Source: Diphasiastrum complanatum (taxonomy: Eukaryota > Streptophyta > Lycopodiopsida > Lycopodiales > Lycopodiaceae). Taken from it: a DNA stretch of 64,000 bases. The position numbers and the translations under genes are program-made. Positions 12,275-22,400 of the stretch are shown piece by piece. The stretch lies in NCBI GenBank assembly GCA_029204225.1, contig CM055114.1:11997113-12061112 (forward strand), given 5' to 3'. Position 1 is the first letter of the stretch. Every line of letters starts with the position of its first letter. The notes under the pieces were generated by a model, which did no database searches, was not told the origin of the DNA, and saw only the letters and a program-made list of their open reading frames with translations.

Positions 12275-12828
12275 TACATAACTTATGTGGTGCGTGGTTT
12301 TTGTTTGAGATTTCATAATGTTAAGTTGCAGACTGTTGTCACTTTCTCAGATGGATTTGAACGTAGTTTAGTTGGGGGGGTATTGCTTATATAGGTTGTC
12401 TGGCTCCTCTTAAAGTGTCTGCACTTCGAGGGTTGAAGTTGATGTTTTCCCTGGTTTTGTGAACAGGTGAATAATGCCAGAAGATCAGGTTGAATAACAA
12501 CATAAAGGTTTGTAGGTTCATTTTATGGACCCTAGTCCATGTGATAATGGTTGTAACTTGTAAGAGGTTACATTAACCTCTTACGTGTGAAAACTGAAGT
12601 TCCTTTTCCTACAGGTATCAAGACATTTGTGCTCAGACTTGTGAAGCCTTTTTTGGCATATGATTCAGCTCAATATGAATATATTATTTTTGCTGTTATT
12701 CTCTTGCTCACATTCTTGTTCATGTTATGAAAGTAAATGTGAATTTATTAGAGGTTGAGATTTCATCGTTGAGATTTACATCTAGGGAGGAGAGCTTTTT
12801 TAGAAATCCCAAATAAAATGTTCATTAC

Positions 12829-13098
12829 CTTATCCTTGTTTGAGCCCAAAGCTTTCCAGTAAGATGTTCTAAAACATTCCATGGTGCATTGTATGTGGGA
12901 GTACTAAGAGGTCTAGGATCATCAACTGTGTTCGCGCACTCTTCTGATCCTTCCGGAATTAACTGTAGAAGTTTAGAAACATTGCAATTATTGACCGAGC
13001 TCACGGCTGCGTGCAACGGAGTCATGCCCCAATTATGAAGCAGTTTGAAAAGAAAGGGCACAAGAGACGGATCAGGGTCCTCGCCTCCTCAACGATAC
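12829..13098 (-). pseudogene. Ankyrin-repeat gene fragment
   Basis: The minus strand encodes NWGMTPLHAAVSSVNNCNVS followed by KLLQLIP, the G-TPLHAA...-LL signature of an ankyrin repeat, which is a helix-turn-helix protein-binding unit. Only one repeat is visible. Upstream on the minus strand an in-frame TGA precedes it, just after a possible AG acceptor; downstream the frame continues to 12829 without further ankyrin text. It is probably one exon or a captured fragment of a larger gene, lying close to the RLE element and facing away from it. Confidence 0.55.
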
Positions 13099-13147
13099 TC
13101 TCAGTTGCTTCAGCGGCCAGACCCGATCAAGTGATGTTAGCAGTTGT

Positions 13148-13280
13148 CGACTAGGAATTAGTATTTTGGGGTTAGAAATCAGTAATTTGGGGTCAGTTTT
13201 TAGCAGATTGCGATAGAATCAGTACTCTGGGGTTAGAAATCAGTAGATTGAGGTTAGAATATAGTAATTTGGGGTCTTCC
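13148..13280 (+). repeat. Short degenerate repeats of a GGGGTTAGAAATCAGTA word
   Basis: The words TTGGGGTTAGAAATCAGTA and TTGGGGTC recur four to five times over about 130 bases with variable spacing. The array lies about 300 bp 5' of the RLE non-LTR element. It could be part of its 5' region or of the insertion site; I cannot tell. Confidence 0.6.
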
Positions 13281-13575
13281 CGCTTTGCAAGAAAGAATGG
13301 AAAGTTGTAAACCTGGAGTAGAACGAGTTGAAGGCTTTGCGGCAATAGTGGTGATCAACGAACTGATTTCCGATAGTAGGGCGACCTATCGCAGCTATAG
13401 ATATTTTCAGATTTGGATAAGCAAGCGTACAGTTAGAGCTAAAAACAGGTTAGGACAGCTTGTAGGGCAGCCAATCACTGGTGTAAGTCTTTGAAAACTC
13501 ATTCTACTGAAAAGCAAAGCCTGTAGGATTCGTAGCAAGGTCTTGTTGGCCAACAAGGAGGCTTCACACTAATTT

Positions 13576-14069
13576 TTGGAATCTTCGGAGGCAGCGGCTG
13601 GATCTTTACCTGTCAATATGGTTCCTCAAGAATCTTCTCATCAACTCCCGGATTTCAATCCTCTTGCTCGACGTGGAGAAAAGAGACCTGCTTCCCCTTC
13701 AGAGCATCCTTCTAGTGCTTCCCCTTCATGCGCGCGTCGTGAAGCCCACCGTGATGTTGCGGATTCCTTGCTTGTTTCCTCTGGCCAGGTGGTGCCATAC
13801 TGTCCGCCCCATCTTCGCCATCAACTTTCTTCCTCTCTTTCAGTTTCTAAGCTGTCTCCTTCTTCCTCTTCTCGTCCTCGTGTTCCATTTGCAGACTGTG
13901 GCTGTCTTTATGTGCAAGGTGCCGGTCTTTCTCGCCATCATAACGCTTGCTCTGCTTTTCGTCAACAACTCGCATTAACCAATGTCGACCTTGCACCTCA
14001 TCCTGCTCCCACTTCGCCACCTGACTCGGTTTGGACCTGGATTCGCTCCCTTGATATTTTGATCGCTTT
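13576..14069 (+). pseudogene. RLE element: N-terminal Pro/Ser-rich region with Cys/His finger
   Basis: The open frame begins in a TTG context; an in-frame ATG follows at 13618. The first 90 codons are rich in Ser, Pro and Ala. A finger near 13895-13960 reads DCGCLYVQGAGLSRHHNACS (C-x-C then H...C), resembling the DNA-binding fingers at the N-terminus of R2 and NeSL elements, though the first pair is spaced by one residue and not two. In those families such fingers contact the target DNA. The frame is lost at about 14055, where the next segment takes over in another frame. Confidence 0.6.
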
Positions 14070-15366
14070 TCACTTGGGTTTCCTCGTCCTCGTCTTTATG
14101 CACACATTCCCTTTGCCTTGCGCTTAGATGTCCAGAGAGCTTTGTCCTTACGTTTGTCTCGTCTGGCTTCCAACCTTTCTGATATTGCAGCTTGGCATGC
14201 CTTTTTGCTTTTTCCTCTCTGGTGTTTGCCTCTGCCTCCTCGGGGTGGTGATGCTGGTCATAGGGAAACTCGCAACAGGATTCGTCGCTTTATGTCAGGA
14301 GATTGGGAAAACCTGCAAGAAGAGCATTTCCTTCGCTGTCATGTGCTTGCTGCTCAGCGAGATTCAACTTCGGATGGTGTTTCTATACCCCCTGTTCATC
14401 GTCAGGTGCGTCGCTGTGTTTTACTTGGGCAAGTGGGTGAGTATTCTCGTGCAGCTCGTGCTCTAGCTCCTACAAGTCCAACTACTCCTTCTGCTGCCAC
14501 CCTTCAGGCTTTGGAGCTTCTTCATCCACCGGCAAATGACTCCCTTCCTTCTTTTGTTGAGGACTTTGAACCTGATTCCGATTTGAAGCTCTCAGAATCT
14601 CATTTTCTTAATGCTTTTCTACGCAGCCTTCATTTGTCAACTGGGGGTCCTTCTGGTATGGTTTTCGAGCATCTTCGTGACTGTTTTTCTCATGATGACT
14701 CTGCTAGTGGGTTTGGTTTGCTCTTTCAAGTTTGGTCTTCCGTAGCATGTGGCCGTATTCCTCTTTCTATTGCTCGTATTCTTGGTGCTGCTCGTTTGAT
14801 AGCCTTGGATAAGCCTGGCGGTGGAGTGCGTCCCATTGCTGTTGGAGAGGTTTTATACAGATTGGTTTCTAGGGCTCTTGGTTTTCAGTTTCATGACAAT
14901 TTTCATGACCACCTGTTTCCTCATCAGTTTGGTTGTGCTACTCATGGCGGTTGCGAGACAGTCATACATGATTTGCGTGCTACCTTGGATCTTCATCCAG
15001 ATTGGGTTGTCCTTCAGGTGGATGTTAAAAATGCTTTCAATTCTGTTTCCCGAGGGGCCATTTTCCAAGAACTTCGTGCGGCTCACGGTCCTCTCGCTTA
15101 GCTCATCTTGTTTGTTCGCTCTTTTTATTCCATGGATGCGCCTCTTTTGCTGCTTTTCCTTCTTGTTGTTTCCCTCTATTGCTGATGACACGCATATTGT
15201 GGGACTTGCTAATGACGTCTTTCCGGCTTTCCTACATTTCTCTCAACAACTTTCGGCTTTGGGCCTCACTGTCAATCCCTCTAAGTGTGTTGCTTGGCGT
15301 CCTCAGGGCCTCCTTCCTGAGCTCCCTTTACCTGCAGGTTTCAATATCCGGTTGATGGGATTATAG
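14055..15366 (+). pseudogene. RLE element: reverse transcriptase with internal deletion
   Basis: From about 14055 the second frame encodes LRLDVQRALSLRLSRLASNL, then the RT domain: STGGPSGMVFEHLRD (block 0), AARLIALDKPGGGVRPIAVG (blocks 1-2), HQFGCATHGGCETVIHDLRA, and VVLQVDVKNAFNSVSR (motif A, catalytic Asp at about 15021). A stop lies at 15099. The motif C text PSIADDTHIVGLAND follows only about 160 bp later (ADD at 15181-15192) in another frame. The usual A-to-C spacing is far longer, and the motif B block (QGDPLG type) is missing, so an internal deletion removed it. Thumb text GLTVNPSKCVAWRPQG follows, and a further frame change lies near 15355. Confidence 0.75.
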
Positions 15367-16787
15367 TGCTTGGTATTCCTATAGGTTTTTCGGATTTTGT
15401 GGCTTCCTCTTTGCGGGACACTTTGGGCGCGCATCTTCGTCACGCTGATTTGCTACCAAAGCTTGGCAATGCTCAAGTTGCTCTAGGGATTCTCACTCAA
15501 TGCTTCGCTCAACGGCCAAGTTATATTCTACGGTGTGTTCCTCCCTTTTTATCAGATATTCTGGGTCGCTTGATGAGTTCAGAATCCTTGCGTATTCCCA
15601 ACGGTCAGTTCGTTAAGCGACAAGTCTCTCTTCCCGCTTCGTCTGGAGGTGTTGGTCTTTCTTGCACAGCTTCTATTGCTCCAGCTGCTTTTATGGGAAG
15701 TTGGGCCCTTGTTGCCTCTGCACTTATCTCTCGGTTTCAGCAGGACAACAAGGCCATTCTTCTCGATTCAGTAGCTCATGTGGAAACATGCATTCTTCCT
15801 TTCCAACAACATCTTCGTGCGGCCAAGGATCTCATTCCTCCACCTGTGCGAGCTTCTTTGCCTCCCTTTGAGTCTTTGCTTAGCCATCAGGGTGCTCATT
15901 TTCAGAAGTATCTTTTGGAGCTCTTCCACTCACATGCTTTCACTCAGCTTCTCAGTGATTCACCTTCCGATGAGACTCGGGCTCGCCTTTTGTCTTGTGC
16001 AGGCCCGGGTGTTGGTGCTTGGCTTGTTGCGCGCCCTATTGTTCCACACTTGTGCCTTTCTTCAGAGTTGTTTCTCACCGCTCTTCGGGTTAGGTTGGGT
16101 TTCCCTCATCCAGTGCTGGCAGGTTTGACAAAATGTTCCTGTGGTCACTCTGTTGATCCTATTGGCACTCATCTCATGCGTTGCCCTTCTGGCGGAGAGC
16201 GCACTGCGACTCATGATTCCATTCGTGACGTATTGGCATTTATTGCTCATGAGTGCGGCTTTCATATTGTTCGGGAGCAGGCCCACATCTTGCCTGTGTT
16301 TGATTCACAGTGGCCTCGGCGTCGAGTTGATCTTGTTCTTTCGCGCGAGGGGATTCGCACGCTTGGGGATGTTGTTGTTGCTGATCCTTCGCGGCCTGAC
16401 CTCCTTCGCCGTGCTTCAACTACTCAGGTTGCCACTGCTTCTCATGCAGCTCTCGATAAAGAGCGAGATTATTCACATCACACTTCTGGAGAAGACTTTA
16501 TCCCTTTTGCTCTGGAAACATATGGGTGCCTGCATAAGAAATTCGATGATTTTCTATCATCTTGTGCAGGTTTTGCAGCGAAACTCCAAGGTCGTGGTGC
16601 CTCACCTTTATCTATCATTACGGCTTATTATCGTCAACGAGTTTTGATGACTTTACAACACACTCAGGCACTTGCAATACTTAGACGTGCCATAGTTGCT
16701 GGAACGGCTGCTTCACAGCTTCTTGCACTACCTAAACTTCCAACTGTCTTAACTAGCGACTTACACCAAGCAGTAGGCTTTATGTAG
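15366..16787 (+). pseudogene. RLE element: post-RT region, CCHC knuckle and PD-(D/E)XK-like endonuclease
   Basis: A 473-codon open frame, the best-preserved part of the element. It opens with VLGIPIG and a helical connector (LLPKLGNAQVALGILTQCFA). The knuckle KCSCGHSVDPIGTHLMRCPS lies at about 16132-16191 (C-x-C...H-x4-C). Then comes HDSIRDVLAFIAHECG, followed by RRRVDLVL and LGDVVVADP (two acidic positions), and DKERDYSHH with a later FIPFALETYG. This succession fits the RLE of R2-like elements, where R-HD, PD, D and K-x2-3-Y residues form the nicking site that primes reverse transcription. The frame ends at a TAG at 16785-16787. Which residues are catalytic is inferred from family pattern. 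Confidence 0.7.
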
Positions 16788-16850
16788 ATACTCTGCGAGA
16801 TTGTTGCTTTGTTATACTTGTACAGTATCTCAATTCGTTGTTGAAGAAAG

Positions 16851-18140
16851 TAGAGCTAGTTCAAAAATTGTTCGAGAAAAGCCAAATAAATTAGAGTTTA
16901 ACAAAAATATATGTTTGAATTTTTAAGTTGTAAATAAGTCACATTAATTGAGTTTTGCGAAAACAAATGTTTGAATAAGAGATAATGATATGTCAAATTG
17001 AAAGCAGTTGATGGTTTATATGAATTTTTCTAGTTGCAACATAGGTGCACATGTGGAAGAGAAGTGGAGTCGCTGATGATGAAACAAGGAGGGTTTGAGA
17101 CATATTTTTAGACTGCAAATGATAGATTGAATAAAAGCGAGTATCGACAATAGTATGGTGTAGGATCAACATATAGAGGGGAAATTCAATCAACATGGTG
17201 AAGACTTGTAATGCGTCCACTTTCATTCAGTAATTGAACATTTTTAGTGTTCGTATGTATTCAGTTGCATTGTAATATTTTAGACGACAAAATTTGCTTA
17301 GGTGATTCATCAATGAGACATGGTTTTGTTTTTGTGAATTGTTCCATTATTGTTGATATCATTGAGCCTATCACTCAATGATAGGTATTTTTGACAACAT
17401 TGTGTGCATACACAAAAGATAACCAAGCATAGAGTAGACATTCAATAATCAGAATAACAATGCTTATATCACAGAAAAACACTTTTGTGAGCAATGACAA
17501 ACCAAGAAAACACATAAAAGAAACTAATTAATCACAAGACGACTTGTAATGATAACCCACAAGGTAATGATAAAAGCTACATCCGAAGAACACAATACTT
17601 AAAGCTAAATCTTTTGTAACATCAAAGAAGGGATATTCCTAGATTTTCGATGTACACATTATCTAGTACATGTTAAGTGATTATGATCATGGATTTGAAT
17701 GTCGTTCAAATTCAAAGCATGCATTTCATAAGTAAATAATTTGTCAAGAGAACAAAGGGAATCCTTTGCGACACACCACCTTATGCACCATGAAATTTTC
17801 AATGTTATTTGGGGACTTGAGCTTTATGTTTAACGTTAGAAAAGCCAAACTTGACCACTCTTGAGGTTCAGCATCGATACATGTTCCTTCTCCACTAAGA
17901 TCCTAGTCTATTTTTTTAGAAAAAAATCTCTAGTAAGCAAACTTGACTCTAGTCCATATGTGTGCCTCCAAACAAGAACATTATGTCTCCTCAATGTTCC
18001 TTAACACTCTTAATTAACATTGTCAAACGTCTTTGACATAGCTCAATTATTGCTGACTTTTGTGGGCATCCAAATGATCTCATTCTCTTTATTCCTCCCA
18101 ACATTTATGATGTTTACTTGATGTCGCTTATGACTCAATC
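16851..18140. other. No gene seen
   Basis: AT-rich DNA 3' of the RLE element. Short open frames exist on both strands but none carries a recognisable domain or convincing splice borders. Confidence 0.5.
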
Positions 18141-18142
18141 TT

Positions 18143-18143
<1 letters not shown>

Positions 18144-18179
<36 letters not shown>
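18144..18179 (+). repeat. Poly-T run of 36
   Basis: An uninterrupted T tract. It could be the reverse complement of the poly-A tail of a retroposon, with the body on the minus strand at lower coordinates; no RT-like text is visible there, so this remains open. Length may also be affected by sequencing. Confidence 0.7.
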
Positions 18180-18180
<1 letters not shown>

Positions 18181-19023
18181 TGTTAACATATTCAGCTTCA
18201 TGATCTATCAAATACTCCAAACGCTCTTCATATATCAACGTTGTGAAGTTAATTTTATATATTATATGCGACCCTTAGAATCATTGAATTATGTCAATTC
18301 TGTTTAATATATCACACCATTGTATTCTATTGTAAATCAACTACCATCGATTACAATGGCTTTCGAATATTGAATCTGATTATTACTCTGAAAAATTGAA
18401 GAACATTTGAGAGTCAAATCCTTGCACTCACCTTTGACTAGATATGCTGACAAGGCATATAAAACAAGATATTTTGAGCATGAAGTCGCTTGGGAATGCA
18501 TCTTTGGTTTCACTTTGTGTCATTGAATAGAGCTGTGAAAATATTAAATTATTTGTTTGGCTAGTTTCTAAAATGAGACGTGGAACATAAAGTAGGTTTA
18601 TTTCTAGTATGTCATTTGCACTGATAGTTTGAAATGAGTAATGCAAAGGAAAGTGGGTTGACATCCCACGATCTTGTGCATGGATGAGAGAATGGGTTAA
18701 TAGCCCAAGATTCCAAGATCATAGTACTTTGTAACTCTCTTCTCAGCTCAAAGTTACAACTTCAACTCTAGTTAAATACCATAATTGCTAACTTTGTTCA
18801 TATATTTTCACATGTAGTTAAAATTCAAGAGCAAGTATGGCTTTGTGAATTGATATGTGAAATTGATTGATTCTCTTGGAAAACCTTCCAAGAATAGCTT
18901 TGCATTTGTGAATTGTATATTAGACACAACTAAAGAGGTTGGTTTGTTGTGGGGACTTCACGATTACTGTAAGTTCAAATAACAAGATCAATATGTGAGG
19001 TAGAAACATATGTGAAAGTTGCC

Positions 19024-19028
<5 letters not shown>

Positions 19029-19106
<78 letters not shown>
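19029..19106 (+). repeat. Compound microsatellite (CT)n(TA)n
   Basis: A run of CT dinucleotides passes directly into a TA run, which ends in CATATATTG. Open frames across it are artefacts of the repeat. Confidence 0.95.
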
Positions 19107-19249
19107 TTGCCCGTCATTGACAGGCAATGGCGGCCGACGGTCGATGATTTGGAAGATGGCTGAATGAGAGAGAAGGTTGGATCGCCTTCTTCTAGTTGTA
19201 AGCGCCCGTCGTTGATGGAGGCCGATCTCGAGTCTTTTGAAAGATAGCC

Positions 19250-20362
19250 GATGATTTGAAAGATAGCCGATCTCGAGTCTTTTGAAAAATTCGAGTCCAT
19301 GGAAAAATTTGAGCCTTTGAAAAAGTTCGAGTCTTCAGAATAATTCTAGTCTTTAGAAAAATTCGAGTCTTTGAAAAAAAAATCGAGTCTTTGAAAAAAT
19401 TCTAGTCTTCGGAAAAATTCAAGTCTTTTGAAAAATTCGGCGTGATAGTACAAAAGGGTCCTTCTATCCTTCGGAAAAATTTGAGTTGACAGTTCGAGAA
19501 TCGAATTTTTTTCGAAAGATTCGAAAAGTTAGAGTCTCAAATTTTTCAAGTCCTTCGAAAAAAATTCGAGTCTCAAACTGTCGAGTCTCAAATTCGAGTC
19601 TCCAAACATTTGAGTTGTTCCAAACATTTGAGTCGCCAAAAATTCGTGTCGCCAAAAATTCGATTCTCCAAAATTCGAGTCTCAAAAATTTCGAATCCCC
19701 AGCATTTCGAGTCGCCAAAAATTCAAGTCTTCAGAATTGGATTCTCCAAAATTTTGTGTCGCCAAAAATTCGAGTGGCAAAAAATTTTGAGTCATAAAAA
19801 ATTTTTGAGTCTCCAAAAATTCGAGTCTACAAAAATTCAATCCCTCAAAAATTCGATTCTTTAAAAATTTTCGAGTCGCCAAAAATTTCGTGTCGCCAAA
19901 AATTTGAGTCTCCCAAATTCGTGTTGCCAAAAATTCGTGCCTCCTAAAATTCATGTCGCCAAAATTCGTGTCGTCCAAAATTTCGAGTCGTCTCCAAAAA
20001 TTCGAGTTGTCTCCAAAATTTCGAGTCTCCAAAATTCAAGTCGTCTCCAAAATTTTGAGTCTCTAAAATTTCGAGTCTCTCAAAATTTCGAGTCTTCAAG
20101 AATTCGTGTTACCAAAATTTGTGTCGCCAAAAATTCTTGCCACCCAAAATTCTCGTCACCCAAAATTCGTGTCGCCAATAATTCGAGTATCCAAAATTTT
20201 GAGTCTCCCAGAATTCGAGTCTCCCAAAATCCATGTCGCCAAAATTCGTGTCAGTTATAAAAAGTCTTTGTCAATTATAAATTTATGAATTCGTGTCTCC
20301 AAAAATTCGTGTCACCAAAATTCGTGTCAGTTATAAAAAGTCTTTGTCAATTATAAATTTTA
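19250..20362. repeat. 1.1-kb degenerate minisatellite with AAATTCGAGTC core
   Basis: Several dozen units of roughly 16-20 bp share the core AAATTCGAGTC or AAATTCGTGTC, joined by TCCAA, GCCAAA or TTTGAAA linkers. The left part favours the TTGAAAAA linker and the right part the CGCCAAA linker, so subtypes are spatially sorted. The right end carries two copies of a longer block, TCAGTTATAAAAAGTCTTTG, at about 20251 and 20329. Because units often lack stops, both strands appear open for 80-118 codons; these are not genes. Confidence 0.92.
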
Positions 20363-20781
20363 CACTTGAAACTGATAGACACAACTCTCTTATTTCTGAT
20401 TAGTGTAGTTCAATCTATTCAATGTCAAAGTTCAAAGCGTATGTTGATTAGACTCACTTCCTGATATATGATGATTTCTTGCATTCAGAAAAGCAAATCA
20501 CAGTAGTGACCGATGATAAAGAAACCTGTTTGAGCAAATTAAACTTGTTTGAGCAAGTTGTGAATCAACAATCAATGTAAATAAGAATGTCTTACTATCA
20601 CTAGTCTCTTATATATCGTACGTATATCTGCTAGAATGCTGCTTCAACAACCAATTGCTATATCTTGAACATGGAAAAGCGAGTTCTCTTTTTGTTGTGG
20701 GCTGGCTAATTTCAATTCTTTCTTCAAATAAGCATAATTATCCTTTCAACCCCAATTACTGACTTTATTGTTGGATGCTAG

Positions 20782-21190
20782 AGGGTGGATCAGCAGCTCT
20801 CATCAGTATCTGGGCTGAGATCTGTTGGATGCAGGTTGTACAACTACGTCCAAAAATATTCCTGCCAGGGTAGTGCATACTTCAAAAAGGTTTAATGTTC
20901 TCTGTGTTTTTTTCATTGTGATTGCTACTGCTAAGAGCCTCTGCATGTTGATTGTTAAAATGATACTTTTGATGTCACCTGTCTTGATGAATTGTCCTTT
21001 GGCACAGGCCATGGCAATGAAAAATAGTAGATGCATAATTCTGTAAGGCTTTGTTTAGTCATCTTTTTGTGATATTTTTTCCAAGGAAAAATGGTTTTGT
21101 TGAAGAGCCAATAAGGAATAAGGAACTATCATTTAGTTTGGCAAGAGAAAGGGAGAGAGTGAAGGTAACTATGCATGATAGCAAGAACAG
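20782..21190 (+). other. Two candidate exons of an unrecognised gene
   Basis: 20782-20834 lies between GCTAG and CAG|GTTGTAC and encodes RVDQQLSSVSGLRSVGCR. 21086-21190 lies between CCAAG and ACAG|GTAAGTT and encodes KNGFVEEPIRN, then ELSFSLARERERVKVTMHDS, with the strong donor consensus GTAAGT. Both peptides look coding, but I do not recognise the protein. No start or terminal exon could be assigned, so this may be a gene fragment. Confidence 0.35.
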
Positions 21191-21420
21191 GTAAGTTCTT
21201 AATTTTTTTGAGATTTTCAATGGAAACTTTGTTCAAGGCTTTGTATCCACCTGCTTCTGGGATAATTTTTGCCCTTAAAGTTGGAAATTGTCCTTATTGC
21301 CTGCAAGGTTAGCTTGCCTCTGGAGAACTCATGGGTTTCTTTTGGAGAGGAAACCTCAGCTGGATCGTATATTCGTTAAGTAATCTGGGTATCTTGAGAA
21401 ATATTTGAAGAAGTAAAGGG

Positions 21421-21960
21421 TTATGTTGCTGCATCAAGATCAATGCTCACCCATTCTCTGGCCTCGTTCCTCCTGGCTTGCTGCTGCCCCACCTCAGTGC
21501 CAAGTAAGTTGTTTGATGTTGCCATAGACAAATGCCCCAGATCAGTACTAGTGCTTCTTGCACTGCCCCACATTTCAGAGGCAGAAGAAAAGCTTTCATG
21601 GCATTGGATTTTACCCCCAACAACAATTTCTGTCCCCATCTCAGAGCTTACTCGTAGATGTGGATCATCTCTTTCACCTATGCTGTTGGTAGAAGACCGC
21701 TGGTGATGCTCCATGGACCTAGACTTCCTCATGTTCTTCCTTCTTCTGCTGGAAGTAGACCCATCTTCTGCTGGAGGTAGACTCTTGAGAAGTTTGCATG
21801 CCTCTGATGTGTCTGTCCGCAAATGAGAGTACAAAATTTGTTACGCCATTATTAAAGAGCTTTGAATATCGCCCTTGCCCACGATAGCTTTTGTATATTT
21901 CTTGTAGAAACAGCGTAGCCAATCTCACATCTATCTGAGTGTCTTCAGGAGCAAATGCGG
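21421..21960 (-). pseudogene. Unrecognised C-terminal coding region, frameshifted
   Basis: On the minus strand a frame reads RLATLFLQEIYKSYRGQGRY and SKLFNNGVTNFVL down to about 21838, where a one-base shift leads to LYSHLRTDTSEACKLLKSLP, a basic patch SSRRRKNMRKSRSMEHHQRS and finally EAREWVSIDLDAAT with a TAA stop at 21421-21423. The two halves fit as one protein with a helical first part and a Ser-rich basic tail. I do not recognise the family. There is no intron across 500 bp, so it may be a last exon or a decayed gene copy. It faces the candidate exons at 20.8-21.2 kb. Confidence 0.4.
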
Positions 21961-22239
21961 CACCTCCAGAAGCTTCAATCGATATTGCGGGCAGGATGCG
22001 GTCACCTGATCTTTTTCACCTGATTCTGCCACAATGCGACCTCCCGATCGCGGGTGGGATGAAAGCTTGTTGGATGTGGCAGGCAAGCGACGATGGGGGA
22101 AGGGGGAAGAACGGAGAGGTGGGCTATTTGAAGTGCTTTGAGCGGGCTGAAAGAGGAGAAGATTGCGTGCGAGCTAGAATGAATCCACCACGGTTGGATC
22201 TTTCGATCTAGATCGATAGTGTTGCGCCATGTGGTGATC

Positions 22240-22400
22240 CGGATGCGAGGGGTACACTCCTATTGCGGATTGATGATGTGGCAAGGTGTATGCATGGGGC
22301 AGCATGCATACATCCTCTTCCCCATGCATGCATGTAAGAATTTTAGTTAGTTTTTTTGAAAAAGTACATGGGGTAGGAGTATGCATGGGCTAAGACCCAT
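22240..22400. repeat. ATGCAT-rich hairpin tract
   Basis: GTATGCATGGGG and CCCCATGCATGC face each other across about 25 bases near 22270-22330, and the same words recur near 22380. This forms short potential stems. No terminal repeats or target duplication were found, so I do not call it a transposon. Confidence 0.45.

Larger units (their letters stand above)
13290..16850 (+). mobile_element. Non-LTR retrotransposon with C-terminal restriction-like endonuclease (RLE type)
   Basis: One coding strand carries, in order, an N-terminal Cys/His finger, a reverse transcriptase, a CCHC knuckle and a PD-(D/E)XK-like endonuclease domain. That domain order is the one of the R2/NeSL-style early-branching non-LTR elements, not of the APE-type L1 and RTE elements that dominate plants. 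The coding part runs 13576-16787, slightly over 1 kb of codons, in four frame segments. The 5' and 3' ends are approximate; I saw no poly-A tail or target duplication. A second scrap of the same family lies at 51.0-51.5 kb on the other strand. Confidence 0.75.

Noticed and set aside
14821-15191. Independent 181- and 112-codon ORFs within the RLE element
   Set aside because: Only the ADD-containing end of the first is real RT; the rest are out-of-frame shadows of the RT coding strand.
18144-18179. Processed retroposon signalled by the poly-T run
   Set aside because: No recognisable body or target duplication adjoins it; kept only as a repeat.
19464-20288. Overlapping ORFs of 60-118 codons on both strands with repeating KIRVAKNSSLQ-like text
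   Set aside because: They are translations of the AAATTCGAGTC minisatellite; the unit simply lacks stop codons in several frames.
22174-22386. MITE in the ATGCAT-rich tract
   Set aside because: Stems are short and no terminal inverted repeat with a target duplication could be found.
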